Source: Siphonodentalium dalli
Lineage: Eukaryota > Mollusca > Scaphopoda > Gadilida > Siphonodentaliidae
Direction: 5' to 3'
DNA: 64,000 bases
NCBI GenBank assembly: GCA_032622095.1
Contig: CP136068.1
Location: forward strand, 153,659,151-153,723,150
Shown here in pieces: positions 48,357 to 59,752 of the stretch (position 1 is its first letter; every line of letters starts with the position of its first letter). The notes under the pieces were generated by a model, which did not search any database, was not told the origin of the DNA, and was given only the letters and a program-made list of their open reading frames with translations. The position numbers and the translations under genes were made by a program.

Positions 48357-48937
48357 AGGCCCCCGCACACTTGGGCAATCGAGCTAAGCATTTGGACTCG
48401 CGAGCAATCGGGTTCCCCGCAGATTTGAGCAATTCGGCTCAGCACTCTTTTATTCCAGGCCGCTATCGCGTGATTTTCTATCACCAGAAACATCACCAGA
48501 AAGTGACACATGCCCCTCTCCCACCCACCCTGCCATCCTCCCACACATTCCCCATCTCCCACCCACCCTGCCAGGTTTAATTTCAATAATGGGGATGGTT
48601 CAATTTATCCGTGCCTTCATTAATTGCTTCGGTGACAAAAAATACAGATATTCAAAATAATCACCTACATTTCAGTCACATTCCGAACCGAATGATATAT
48701 TCTTGGTTTATTCCAGATTGAATTTTACGTTGTACAGACATCACCATTTGAACGAGAAACATTTTGTCAACTCAAACTGGTTTTAGTGACGCACTTTTCC
48801 ATCCTGCTTTGCTGGGCATTATTGCTCGCGTAACCCGTAGACCTGAGCAATCGGGCTCCCGACACGACAAAATATCAAACATGTTTGATGCGTGAGGCCG
48901 ATTGCTTAGCTCGATTGCTCAAGTTTGCGGGGGACCT
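48357..48937. mobile_element. PIF/Harbinger-like MITE with TTA target duplication
   Basis: Ends AGGCCCCCGCACACTTGGGC and the right complement 'cttgcgggggacct'-type end are inverted over about 35 bp, including 'gcaatcgagctaagca' / 'tgcttagctcgattgc'. TTA stands on both sides (48354-48356, 48938-48940). A GGCCCCCGCACAC-type end with a 3-bp T-A-rich duplication fits PIF/Harbinger-type elements. The internal C-rich 'cccacccaccctgcca' occurs twice. No coding. Confidence 0.8.
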
Positions 48938-48950
48938 TTAGACAGAGTAT

Positions 48951-49575
48951 AGAATAGAATATAATATAATATTTATTGCAATACACCAGATATATATATA
49001 TAGGCAGTTGCGCGTTACATAATTAGTTCAAACTTAAACCATGCATGTAAATACAAACGAACATAAATTGTGTTCAACATACCTGTTTGGTGCAATTAAC
49101 GCATCGTCATTCAACGACCACCAATAACTTCTCAGGTTTATCTCTATAATACTATAATATAGTAAACTTTCAAAGACCCCCCTTCTGAGAAAGAACAACC
49201 GGATCATGTTGCATACGGTGTTTATAATCTTTGCATCATCATTTCTCATAATCGTTTGAATTTGTTCACTATCGCTCATTTTTGAAAATTCACCCTTATT
49301 TTCTGAATATCTTGAAATATTCTTTCCCTGAGATCAGAGTGTGCACTACACTCGATAACAAAATGATATTCAGTTTCAACACGTGCCTGATCTCACATTG
49401 TACACAATCTGTTTTAACTGGAATTTTTTTTAAATATTGCTCTATTTCCAAATTGTGATTACTAATACGAAGTCTTGTAAACATTTCTAACGCTTCGTGG
49501 CATCGTGTATGTTCGAGGAAAGGCCCCATTATATACTTAGGATCTATGTGTACGAGTATGTCTTGGTTCATGTGT
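48951..49575 (-). pseudogene. 5'-truncated LINE insertion with a long target duplication
   Basis: On the minus strand it codes a LINE C-terminal piece (MFTRLRISNHNLEIEQYLKK at the start of the recognised region, then DCVQCEIRHV, then frame loss) near 49490-49330. It ends in an AT-rich 3' tail containing aataaat. The sequence 'tgcggggaccttYagacaga' plus 'gtat' occurs at both ends (about 48926-48950 and 49576-49600), so a target duplication of about 24 bp frames the insertion. The left copy overlaps the end of the Harbinger-like MITE. Confidence 0.7.
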
Positions 49576-49856
49576 GCGGGGACCTTCAGACAGAGTATGT
49601 CTCATAACAATGAAGACATTTTTGTTACAGTTGAAGTCGTCGCCAAGGACGTCGTCAACGTAATACTTTTGCATTGGCCAATTACAAGGCAGAATAAACG
49701 ATTTGAAAGATTCTGTATGTTGCACGCAAAAATAAAGAAATGGGTGTGCAATATTATATCTAATAATCGCTGAATTCGACTGTCAATATTTTTCGCAGGT
49801 TGTGTTCCAATCACGGTTGGGGTAATGGTAATTTACTTGAAACATATTTATTTGTA
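49576..49856. other. Non-coding spacer
   Basis: Overlapping open frames on both strands (49537-49814) show no motif. Confidence 0.3.
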
Positions 49857-49859
49857 TAA

Positions 49860-50236
49860 GGCCAAAGAAAATTAAATGTCTGGTTTGGGTTACAAACCGG
49901 AAAAAAATAGGGTCGGTAGGTAGGCTTGAAATTTTATTTTTTTAATAATTTTTTTTATTTTGACATATTTTTATGACTATTCATGTGCGTATTTTACTCT
50001 GCAAGATTGACATAAAACTACTTTTGATTATTTTTGTATAAATTTTAATATTACACAATAGTTTTACTAAGAAATCAACCTATTCTCAGATGCATACATG
50101 TGTTTTTTGTGTTTTATGAAATTTTTGGAGAAAAAATTAAAAAGATTTTTTGAAAACCATGACAAAACTTTAGGGTAGGGGGTTTAAAATAGGGTAGGTA
50201 AGGAAACCCAAATCAAAAATATTTTTTTCTTTGGCC
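49860..50236. mobile_element. MITE with GGCCAAAGAAA ends and TAA target duplication
   Basis: The left end 'ggccaaagaaaa' and right end 'ttttctttggcc' are inverted. TAA flanks both sides (49857-49859, 50237-50239). The interior is T/A-rich with 'agggtcggtaggtaggc' near one end and 'tagggtaggtaaggaaa' near the other. PIF/Harbinger-like by target length; tentative. Confidence 0.7.
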
Positions 50237-50335
50237 TAATAATGCAAAATAGATTTAATTGGGGCATAAGTTTTGTCAACTTATGAAGCCTCTCTCCCAA
50301 TACAATCAATTACGCACACAAATGTTAACAAGATT

Positions 50336-50797
50336 ACGGCTGAACATATTTACATTCGTATTCGTGATATGGTACTTTGTGTGATAGGGTCATTTTCACA
50401 AGGCATCGATCACATTTGTATCCAGCTTTTCAAATCGGTCACAATTGTAGCTAGCGTTTCAAGGGTGATCACATTTGTATGCACGTGGGCCTAAATGAAC
50501 GAGACTAGTTAGCCTTTGAGTTGATGTACAACTTATATTTGAATTTAATATTAGATTATCTAATAATCTAAATAAAAAGGTTTTTGCTCGAGTTCTGTTC
50601 CTACAAATTAGCGCCGTTTCAGTCGTCATAAAACGATGGAATTTGAAAAGCTAGCTTCGAATGCGATCGTCTGTAAAAAGTTGGCTACTTTTGTGATCGA
50701 CCTTAAAAGCTGGTTACGAATGTGATCGATGCCTTGTGACAATGACCCCATCAGACAAAATACCATATCACGAATAGGAATGTAAATATATTCAACT
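50336..50797. mobile_element. MITE with about 95-bp inverted ends and internal short repeats
   Basis: The left 'atttacattcgtattcgtga' and 'aaggcatcgatcacatttgt' are mirrored on the right by 'tcacgaataggaatgtaaat' and 'gaatgtgatcgatgcctt'. Inside, the motif 'gatcacatttgta..cagct' recurs at least three times per side as subterminal repeats. Superfamily unknown. Confidence 0.75.
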
Positions 50798-51711
50798 GCG
50801 GTACTTTCTGTGTACGATTCGGTAATGTCTCAGAGTGCAGTGCTCGTTTTGTGCTGTAGGCTGGGTGCTGATACAACCATACAACTATTGAGTCCTTGGG
50901 GAATTTAACATACTTTTATTTCACAAAACAGAAATTCCAGCTGGATGAGAGATATACATCAATGTGGTGACCCAGTCAGTAAAACAAAACAATTCAAACG
51001 CCTAGTTTCTGAAGCATAAACATCGAGCTTCTCGAATGTAAATCCTATGAAGTCGGCTGCATATTATAACGAAACAGACATCGGGTTCTCGAATGTAGCT
51101 GCACAATATACTAACCTGATTCTGATAATGAAACAACGTTAATGTTCTAACGTAATGTTCTGTGTGTCGAATTTTGAAAATTGCCGAATATTTATACCGA
51201 AGTCGAAAACTTGACAGTTGCTAAATAGCCGAAAGCTATGTCTTATCTGATTAACGATATTACACCTTGAAGTGATAATTAAGTGACGTGTTGATTACTT
51301 CGACAATGTGCCAAGATTTTATCACTATATATTGTGAATTATAACAGGTATAGAAACACTTTGATTGAATTGACCGAAAAGAAAACATCGATTGATTTTT
51401 TACGATAACTTAGATATAAACTTATTGATTAACACCGAACTAACTTAAGACAAAACTAACAACTGATATATAAAAATTAACGTTAAACCTACTTTATAAT
51501 ACAAGCTCCGGTTGATGGAGTTATGTGGTTGTTCTTTTCGGTTCAACTGGTATGAATTTAAGCCAGTAAGGTTCCAAAAACACGTTGGTTCTACGAACAT
51601 GGGGTTATATCCATCATATTTGTTAATGATAATGCGTAATGGTTATACATTATACAGAACATTACCAATATCACTGACATTACTATATGTGCAATGAAAA
51701 GTAATGGGTCA
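50798..51711. other. Non-coding stretch, nothing recognised
   Basis: A segment 'catcgagcttctcgaatgta' / 'catcgggttctcgaatgta' is repeated once (about 51021 and 51081). No gene seen. Confidence 0.4.
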
Positions 51712-51715
51712 TTAA

Positions 51716-52108
51716 CCCTTTACCCAACAAACCGGCCAAAACCGGCCAAATAAAGCTTCAACAGCCTAAAATATCTTCGGTCTGTCTCAATAAAACCATA
51801 CAAATATGGATATCATTGGAACCGGCTCCTTGACCACATTGTGATGGTTACAGTTATACCCTGTGCCAATGCATTCTCTTATATATGCGAGTCGACCATA
51901 GGTCGCCTCGCATATATAAGAGAATGCATTGGCCTAAAAAAAAGTCTTTTTTTAACACTTTTAACCATTTTTTCTTACATTCTTTAACAATTTTATAATT
52001 TTTAATGTGTTAAGCCAATGCATTCTCTTATATATGCGAGGCGACCTATTGTCGACTCGCATATATAAGAGAATGCATTGGCACAGGGCCCTTCTGTTGG
52101 GTAAAGGG
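51716..52108 (+). mobile_element. piggyBac-type MITE (family P1), copy 3
   Basis: CCCTTTACCCAACA ends with TTAA on both sides (51712-51715, 52109-52112). Two perfect hairpins (about 51865-51934 and 52015-52083) with mirrored loops. The second hairpin has one loop change (ctattgtcg). This is the clearest complete copy. Confidence 0.92.
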
Positions 52109-52375
52109 TTAAATTACAACTAATTCAAAGTAATGCATTACTTCACGAAAATTCATGCTGTTCAACATGTCCATTATTTTTGAGTTGCATTATCAAACCT
52201 GTATTCGTAGTTTGTTGGCAAACTTAAAACAACCCTGATCCTATATGGAATGTTTGTGAATGAGGGTTTTTTTTCCAAACATTAATTTTCTATCCCTATG
52301 ACGATATGCTGGCTGACTTTTTATTGCACTTTTTCGTGGTTATAATTATCAAAAATATAGCATTGACAGTATTAA

Positions 52376-52772
52376 AGATGTATAATCCGAATTAACGCTC
52401 GCAAATTACTATTTCCTTGACTTCGGGGGTAAAAAATATTTGATTCGTGTCGAGGAGCCCACCCATCAAAGTTCAGAGTGATCAGATATCGATTTTTGAA
52501 ATATATTACCAAATTGCGGATGAAGATGGATAACTCTAAAAGCAAGTGACTTTTTTTGGTCAGATGTTTGACAAACCGGCAAAATTTCGTTTAACAGAAT
52601 GTTGATAAATAACAGGTTTTGGGCAATTTTATACTATAGTTGACTGGTTGGCATTATGTTTGGGCAATTAATCGATTCTGATAACTGGAGCGGCATTTTA
52701 AAAACGTTGTTGTTGTTGTTGTTGTTGTTGAAATCTGATGATATGGGGACCATCGAATCGGATTGAGTACCT
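52376..52772 (+). mobile_element. TTAA-type dispersed element, family E, copy 2
   Basis: It is flanked by TTAA at 52372-52375 and 52773-52776. The ends 'agatgtataatccgaat' and 'atcggattgagtacct' are weakly inverted. It contains a (GTT)n run near 52707. The last 70 bp recur at 53690-53742. Confidence 0.75.
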
Positions 52773-52789
52773 TTAAATAGGACTATTTA

Positions 52790-55207
52790 TTAATCAGAAT
52801 ACTAAATACTCACCGATGATTAGTTCCCCATGGGAAATGTTCTGATAAGAATTTCAACAAACGTTGAACACGCCTTCCAGTTCAATTGGTATGTTGTGTG
52901 TTTGCCATCATATACAGGGATATACTATACATGAACGTTCAGTTGCTTCCTCGTGCACCAGCACGGGCCATTAGCCCACCCATGGCATATAGATTTATAT
53001 TTGTCTATATGAACAGTAAATCCATAATCACCCAATTCATTAATGGTATGAGATAATTAATGGACCCTGATTCAAAGAGCTAATTTTCTTTGTCACATGT
53101 TTTTGATGTGATTTCTACTGTCAGGACTTGGGTTGGGGGCTCAGTATTTTAAGCTTAAAATTTTGTTGCACGTACGATTCCTCTCTCGTTTTAGGGCCTG
53201 TTGATCTTTTCATTATAGTCATAAATATGCTGTAGTAGCCTGTGTACTTCATGCTTCATAATTTCAATGAAATATGGCATTACCCAAGATGATGTTTTAA
53301 ATACTTTAATGTTCTTATTTGTTCTAAGAGTGCAGGTGGTGAATGGTACACAGCTTTTGTTTACAGTGGGAATGGGTACACTTGCACCTTTCTAAGTGGG
53401 TCTGCTAGTACATATGTATACGTTCACCAGACTGCATCAAGTGAAACATATTAGACCTATTATAATCAAATTACAACAATGATACCAATTTGAATGAATG
53501 CGACATTTTTGGCGCGGGAGAGTCATTACCAGTATGCCAAACATTGCCTCGAAAGCTTGTCTGGATGGCATGGTGTTTCTCCCAATCAGTACCAATTAGA
53601 GTTAGATCAAAAGGGAAGCAGAAAAATAACAACACCAGTTCGTACCAAAGCATGTGTAGAGCAGCAGAACACAAGAAATTTAAAAACGTTGATGTTGGAA
53701 TCTGATGATATGGGGACCATCGAATAGGATTGAGTACCTTTAACTTGGACTATTTATTAATCACGATACTAAATACTCATCGTCTGGGATAGTTTCCCTT
53801 AGGAAATGTTCTGATAAGAATTTCAACAAACGTTGAACACGCCTTCCAGTTCAATTGGTATGTTGTGTGTTTGCCATCATATACAGGGATATACTATACA
53901 TGAACGTTCAGTTGCTTCCTCGTGCACCAGCACGGGTCATTAGCTCACCATGGCATATATATTTATATTGTCTATATGAACAGTAAATCCATAATCACCC
54001 AATTCATTAAACGTAAGAGATAATTAATGGACCCTGATACAAAGAGCTAATTTTCTTTGTCACATGTTTTTGATGTGATTTCTACTGTCAGGACTTGGGT
54101 TGGGGGGGGGGGGTCAGTATTTTGAGCCTGAAAATCTAAGTTTTGTTGCACGTACGATTCCTCTGTCGTTTGAGGGTCTGTTGATCTTTTCATTATAGTC
54201 ATTAATATGCTGTAGTAGCCTGTGTACTTCATGCTTCATAATTTCAATGAAATATGGCATTACCCAAGATGATGTTTTAAATACTTTAATGTTCTCTAAT
54301 GAGTCGCAATTGTATAGGAATTTTTTATTAATTATTTGTTCTAAGAGTGCATGTGGTGAATGGTACACAGCTTTTGTTTACAGTGGGAATGGGTACACTT
54401 GCACCGTTCTAAATGGGTCTGCTAGTACAGCTGTATAGGTTACAAGCAACTAATTATATAGAGTTACGCTTCTTGAATTTGTGTAGGGAAACTCGAGTCA
54501 GCATAAAAAAAAATTCTGGCTGTTGATTGGTTGATTATCATTGAGGGAAATATCCCTAAGTGGGAACAGAATATCATAGCCTACGTAAATATGGCGATCA
54601 TGTATGTTTAGATGTCCAGGAAGAATCTGGTGGGGTCACGAAGTTATGAAAGGGGTCTTGGTATTTTTTTGCTGCTGATTTTTGTGTAGTAAATGGGGTA
54701 GTTGTAGAAATGCAAGATTATCGTTTGAAAAAAATACCGAAAAGGGCGCGTTTGTTGTCACAGACTGGTGCAGCAGATGACGTTCTAAGGGAAATTGACC
54801 ACTTGAAGTTCAAATAGGCTTAACCCATCGCCGGCGGGACTTCTAGTTAACACTGTGGCCTATGGAAAATAATTAGGTGTTTGTAACCTATATGTTCACC
54901 AGACTGCATCAAGTTAAACATATTAGACCGGTTATAATCAAATTACAACACTGATACCAATTTGAATGAATGCGACATTTTTGGCGCGGGAGAGTCATTA
55001 CCAGTATGCCAAACATTGCCTCGAAAGCTTGTCTGGATGGCATGGTGTTTCTCCCAATCAGTACCAATTAGAGTTAGATCAAAAGGGAAGCAGGAAAATA
55101 ACAACACCAGTTCGCACCCAAGCATGTGCAGAGCAGCAGAACAGAAGAAAGTTAAAATTACCTGCCAAAACGTTGCCAAAAATCCGATATATCAAATTGC
55201 AGAATAA
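52790..55207. repeat. Tandem duplication of about 1 kb with later insertions
   Basis: Block 1 (about 52790-53690) and block 2 (about 53755-55207) share in order 'cacgccttccagttcaattg', 'atacagggatatactataca', 'aatggaccctgat', 'ttacccaagatgatgtttta', 'gtttacagtgggaatgggta' and 'gactgcatcaagt'. Block 2 has an extra 50 bp at about 54293 and an insert of about 450 bp at 54440-54890. A minus-strand frame at 54114-54368 spans part of it without recognised motif. Confidence 0.8.
53494..53727 (+). pseudogene. Unidentified protein fragment, copy 1
   Basis: A 77-codon frame begins MNATFLARESHYQYAKHCLE and contains NQYQLELDQKGSRK. It is nearly the same as the start of the frame at 54966. After about 65 residues it runs into the family-E tail, so it is truncated. 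Composition is protein-like and the frame is kept in both copies. The family is not recognised; a transposon-encoded protein is likely given the setting. Confidence 0.35.
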
Positions 55208-55448
55208 TCACAACACAACCGCGATACACGCCGGACAAATATCAACGCAGCCACAGGTCGCAACACCGTACAGTAATAATCTACACCATCGTCAATCTGT
55301 CGGCACAGGCGCGTCTGGGATAGTTCTGAGAAATCTCGAGACAGTACCTGCTAGAAACCCTTTGCGGCTATTTATACTCTTGCAGATGTGCACGAGTCAT
55401 TGGAACTTCAAAGAGCGCATCACACAGAGTCAGTTTATACGTGAATGA
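54966..55448 (+). CDS. Unidentified protein fragment, copy 2, 160 codons
   Basis: It shares the first 65 residues or so with 53494-53727 (few substitutions), then continues with RRKLKLPAKTLPKIRYIKLQ and a Gln/Asn/Thr-rich stretch to a stop at 55448. There is no signal peptide, membrane span or zinc motif. The basic middle part could bind nucleic acid. No splice signals were placed. It could be the end of a transposon protein or a host exon. Function is not assigned. Confidence 0.35.
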   Translation: MNATFLARESHYQYAKHCLESLSGWHGVSPNQYQLELDQKGSRKITTPVRTQACAEQQNRRKLKLPAKTLPKIRYIKLQNNHNTTAIHAGQISTQPQVATPYSNNLHHRQSVGTGASGIVLRNLETVPARNPLRLFILLQMCTSHWNFKERITQSQFIRE

Positions 55449-55859
55449 AGCAATAGCATCAGCCGTTGGAGATATTAGTTTTTATCAGTCGGAGCGCTAC
55501 TGTGTTCGTTTGTAGGCGGTTCTTTAAGTAATGGTTTTGAGGGCTACATAATTGATCCATTGGGAAAGCCTGTTTTCAGAAATATGGGTGGTGTAGGAAC
55601 CTTGCTATAACAAATACGCTTTAGCGAATAGCTGCCTAAGGATGTGTCGATACAAAGTTCAACAAACGACCACAAACTTATTACCTGACAATTCTCCACC
55701 AATGTATAATTATCATTCTGCACTTGTATTAAAGTAATGTGAACCACTCCAATGAGGTGTTCAGAACGCTATACGACATGCCAAAAATAAGTTATTTTCA
55801 TATATTTCATATCGAAATAGTCAGAAAACAGCTTTATTGTTATAAACGAATTGTACTCA
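55449..55859. other. Non-coding stretch with a family-C fragment
   Basis: About 55733-55760 'taaagtaatgtgaaccactc' resembles the left end of family C. Nothing else is recognised. Confidence 0.4.
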
Positions 55860-56054
55860 GTAAATATCATTGGGCTGATTATCTCGTCGACCGTGTGCGG
55901 CAAACCGCCAGCCATTGACGAGAAACTGGCAACGCCACCAGATAACGATGTCGAGTTAAAAGTCCACGATGGGGGATTTGAACTCTCATCGCCAGCGCTG
56001 GAGGGCAAAACGACTTGGAGTTGTACCCCTAACCGATCGAGCCACCGAGGCCCC
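55860..56054 (-). mobile_element. tRNA-derived SINE, 3'-shortened copy
   Basis: The minus strand begins GGGGCCTCGGTGGCTCGATC. The A box is at 56044-56028 and the B box region at 55983-55974 (one change, AGTTCAAATCC). It matches the copy at 46249-46544 through 'ctggcaacgccacc' and 'ctcgtcgac', then loses similarity before the 3' tail. Confidence 0.85.
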
Positions 56055-56147
56055 TTGCTGTAGAATTGGCTCAAAACATCAAGTATCAATCTGTTTCTGG
56101 GAGTTTGAGGTGCAGTGCATCAGACCAGCCTGTTCTCCCAAAAACAA

Positions 56148-56452
56148 GCACATTATCTGCTTATAATAGAACTTATTTTATGTAGATAATCTGCTTAGAA
56201 TCGCCTCATTTTGAGTCGATATAATGTGCTGAAAATGAGAGCAATTTAGTCACAGTATCGACTAATACGGAGGCGATTCTAAGCAGATTATGTGCGGAAA
56301 ATGACACAAATAAGCCAACTCCCGACTTTTCAGTGTGGCCCGCGCCATAAAACGAAATTAACGGATAAGAGTCCATTATATGCTTATTTCAGAATAAAAT
56401 AATCACAATATGTACCTATTTCATATTATAAGTCGATTATGTGCGTATTTCC
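56148..56452 (-). repeat. Dispersed repeat F, copy 2
   Basis: Inverted relative to 39003-39346, with shared 'gtagataatctgcttagaat', 'cgcctcattttgagtcgata', 'gcccgcgccataaaacg' and 'acctatttcatatta'. Confidence 0.6.
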
Positions 56453-56689
56453 GCGAGAATATGTTGATCAGATATTTCCATCTCCGATGATGCATGCTCT
56501 GCAACTGAAGCAATGTTGCCTGACTGCTTGAGTTGCCTGACTGCTTGAATCAACATTATGTGCTTGCGAACACAACCGCACGCAGCTTTAGTTTCTGTAC
56601 TTTGAATGCATCGCCAAAACAAGACATAAAGGTCAATTTCTGATTGCTTTTCGAAACAATTTAAAGCCAAAATGGCGGCATACTATTCA

Positions 56690-57112
56690 AAATACACCTA
56701 ATAATATTCGCTTTTGAATTTTTTCCGTATCGAAATAAGTAGATAAATACTTGAGCTATATTTCAACAATCATTGTATGTCACAGAAAGACGCATTGATG
56801 TCACAACACATACATCTTTGAACACGACGTTTTGGGTCGTAATTATAAAACAGCCATTTGCGCAGCATGACATGGAAAAGAGCATTACGTGTTAGTCTAT
56901 TCCTAATATGGTAGAAATAAAGAGCGTTTGTTCCACTTCTGTGCGAACAATTTAAAACAGCGGGAAAATGGCTGTGACCATGGACAGTATTGACTATTGT
57001 TCAGAGCATATGAAGGCGGTATATTAATAGTTCTTGTAATTATCAACCTATCTTATACCTCATGCCAAATTACGTAGATATAATTTGGAAGCTCGAATGA
57101 GCCATGTCCGTT
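56690..57112 (-). repeat. Dispersed repeat A, copy 4
   Basis: It shares 'ttttgaattttttccgtatc', 'cagaaagacgcattga', 'ctaatatggtagaaataaag' and the end 'gagccatgtccgtttaa'. A LINE tail begins immediately to its right. Confidence 0.75.
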
Positions 57113-57149
57113 TAATTAAGCACTTGGCCTGGACAACAACACCACCACT

Positions 57150-57850
57150 TATGGTTACTTCTGCTTTTAGTGGACGCTGGCTCCTATGGTTGCCTCTGTA
57201 TCCACCTCAGTTATACATGTACATGACACGTCAACTAGAGAATTCTCTGCTAGAGACTTGTTGCATGTTTGAGAGATTGTCAGGTTAGTTTTCAATTCAG
57301 CGTTGAATATCACCTGTTGCTTGTCCCAATGGTTACCAAGGTTGTTCTTAAATTGGTTCATATCTTCTGAACATACAACTTTTTCTGGTATGTTGTTCCA
57401 TATTTCCACTACTCTCTGACTGAATGAATATTTTCTTGTGATGTAGTTTGATCACTCTATGTATAGTTTGTAACTGTGTCCTCTAGTTCTCTTGTAAGTA
57501 TTTCTTGTGAGCGTGTCTGCGACGTATGTATTATAAATTTTGAAACACTCTATATCACGCAACCTTGATGTATTCTGTATTGTACTGTTGGAATTTTAAG
57601 TCGCTCCAATCTTTTGTCGTATTCCATGTCTTTTAGCCCGGGTGCTAAGTTAGTTGCTCTTCTCTAAAGTCCTTCTAATCGTTCGATATGTTTTTGTAGG
57701 TGGGGTTTCCATGTTGGCTGTTCGTATTCCAAATGTGGTCGGACCAAGCCTTTATATAATTTCACAAGTCTATTATCATCTAGGTGTGTAAAAGATCTTC
57801 TGATGGCACCCATTACAGATTGTCCTTTGTTTTTTCATTGATATGATCAT
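57150..57850 (-). pseudogene. LINE reverse transcriptase C-terminal region, decayed
   Basis: Minus-strand reading from about 57836 gives MGAIRRSFTHLDDNRLVKLY, then KGLVRPHLEYEQPTWKPHLQ, IERLEGLREATNLAPGLKD and later KYSFSQRVVEIWNNIPEKVV. This is the well-known thumb/C-terminal block of non-LTR retrotransposon RTs (LVRPHLEY...W.P). In-frame stops and at least one shift (around 57580 and 57450) show it is dead. The last open part, 57409-57167, codes FKNNLGNHWDKQQ and a divergent tail. Confidence 0.88.
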
Positions 57851-58284
57851 GCCATTATAATTTCTTAAGGACACAGATCCCTTGGTCATGGCCGTATACG
57901 CATGGCATTTAAAACACCCAACGGGTCAAAGTCCATGCAGCGCCCTCTCAGCTAAACACTGCGATTATACTTTCTCACCTATTATCTTATTTTGACCACC
58001 AAAAGTTTGAAATAATGGTAATTATTTCGGTATTGATAAGAACAATATGAACTGTGCCAGACAGACAATTTTAATTCTAAAACATAAGTCAGAAATCCTT
58101 ACCAAATGTCCTTGTGGCAGTGGTATCTCAGTGGAGCGATGGGAGATAACTCTGCCTGGAGTTTGCGAATGAGTTGCATATAGTGAACCGTAAATAATGT
58201 ATCCCAGCAGCAACTTCGGTGGCGGTTGAAGATAAGAACATGCCGATTAAATGCTCTGGTTTCGCTATCAGTTGTGTCTTATAT
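57851..58284. other. Non-coding spacer
   Basis: Nothing recognised. Confidence 0.3.
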
Positions 58285-58740
58285 GTGACCCGCCATATCA
58301 AATCCAGTCGTAAGTCGGGATTTTTTTACCCTGTGCCAATGCATTCTCTTATATATGCGAGTCGACCATAGGTCGCCTCGCATATATAAGAGAATGCATT
58401 GGCCTAACAATTTTTTATCATTTTTAAAAAATAAATATTTCTTACAATTTTTAGGACATAAAATAAAAAACATCCTTACCCTGCAGGGAGCCCCACACAC
58501 ATGTAGAAGCATATAGAAGAGTGTCGTCTGCTCATGTTTGTCTGGGGCTCTGTATGGGTGAAATTATAAAATTAGTTAAAGAATACAAGAACAAATTATT
58601 AAAATTGTAGAAAAAATTGTTAGGCCAATGCATTCTCTTATATATGCGAGGCGACCTATGGTCGACTCGCATATATAAGAGAATGCATTGGCACAGGGTA
58701 AAAAAATCCCGACTTACGACTGGATTTGATATGGCGGGTC
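58285..58740 (+). mobile_element. MITE family P2, copy 2, complete
   Basis: The ends 'gtgacccgccatatcaaatc' and 'gatttgatatggcgggtc' are inverted and the symmetry runs about 130 bp inward, including both hairpins (58337-58405 and 58623-58692). TTATAT stands on both sides of the ends. The middle carries 'accctgcagggagcccc' and 'gtctggggctctgtatgg', shared in inverse order with 27667-28057. Confidence 0.88.
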
Positions 58741-58809
58741 TTATATGCTATTAACAAAATAGAGCCTAATGCAACTGTGAACAATTGACAATTATTAAGG
58801 ATGTGCTAA

Positions 58810-59450
58810 TTATACCCCCCCCCGCAACGAGTTGTGTGTGGGGGGGGGGGGGGGTATACTGGAATCAGCTTGTCCGTCCGTCTGTCCGTCTGGTCCGTCG
58901 TATGTCCGTACGTATGTGGACACAAATTTGTCCGCAGTTTTTCTCAGTCGTTTTATCATCATTTTCCGTGAAACTTGGCACAGACATCAAACACCATGGG
59001 AACCTGTGCACCTGCGATTATGACGTCTGTCGGACTTTTTTTTGTGGAGTTACCCCCCCCCCTTATTTTGACTTTTTAGGTCAATTTTTTTTTAACTTGG
59101 CACATATATTTTTGGTGGAGTTATCCCAATTTTTCGACTTAGAAATTGTTTTGCAACATGCATAATTTTGTCCCAGCTTTTATTCCTACATTTTTAGGTC
59201 AATGTTTTTTTTTTAACTTGGCACTGATATTTAGTCCCATGGGAACCTGTGCACCTGCGATTATGACGTCTGTCCGACTTTTTGTGTGTGGAGTTATTCC
59301 CCTTTTTCGACTTAGAACTTTTTCGCAACATGCATAATTTTGTCCGAGCTTTTATTTTTGGTGGAGTTAGCCCCCTTTTTCAACTTACAAAACTTCTCAA
59401 AATGCATAATTTTGTCCGAGCTTTTATTCCTATATTTTTCAGTCCATACG
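58810..59450. repeat. Dispersed repeat with internal duplication of about 243 bp
   Basis: After C and G runs (58817-58855) comes a GTCCGTCC-rich start, then 'gtgaaacttggcacagacat'. 'gggaacctgtgcacctgcga' occurs at 58998 and again at 59241, and 'gcataattttgtcc' occurs three times. It resembles a decayed transposon of unknown class. No coding; frames here are T-rich by composition. Confidence 0.6.
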
Positions 59451-59752
59451 TTTTAGGATTAGGACTAAGGGTTAAGAGGTTCAAGATTAGTGTTAGGGTT
59501 TATGGGATTTAGGGTTACCTGTTCACATAATTTCAGTGCCCAATATACAGTACTGACTACTGCATTCAAATAAGATGTTGAATACGGGGATATACCTCAG
59601 TCCCATCTGGGACAGGCCCATCTCTAGTTTTACTTGACATGCCAATACGACAATGTTGTGATTTTTATCACGTTTATAAATATAGATTGACAACATTGCA
59701 TAACTGAGAGTGACAAAGAGATGTGCGAAATTCACACAATAAGAAAAGTTAA
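59451..59752. other. Non-coding spacer with degenerate TTAGGG-like text
   Basis: 59460-59518 holds scattered 'taagggtt', 'ttagggttt', 'ttagggttac' without a fixed period. Otherwise nothing recognised. Confidence 0.4.

Noticed and set aside
54830-54865. Possible Helitron 3' end ('cgccggcgggacttctag')
   Set aside because: The sequence is suggestive (CTAG before T) but the hairpin is weak and no matching 5' end or family copy was seen.
59455-59520. Telomere-like TTAGGG sequence
   Set aside because: The motif occurs only in scattered, irregular form without a tandem period.
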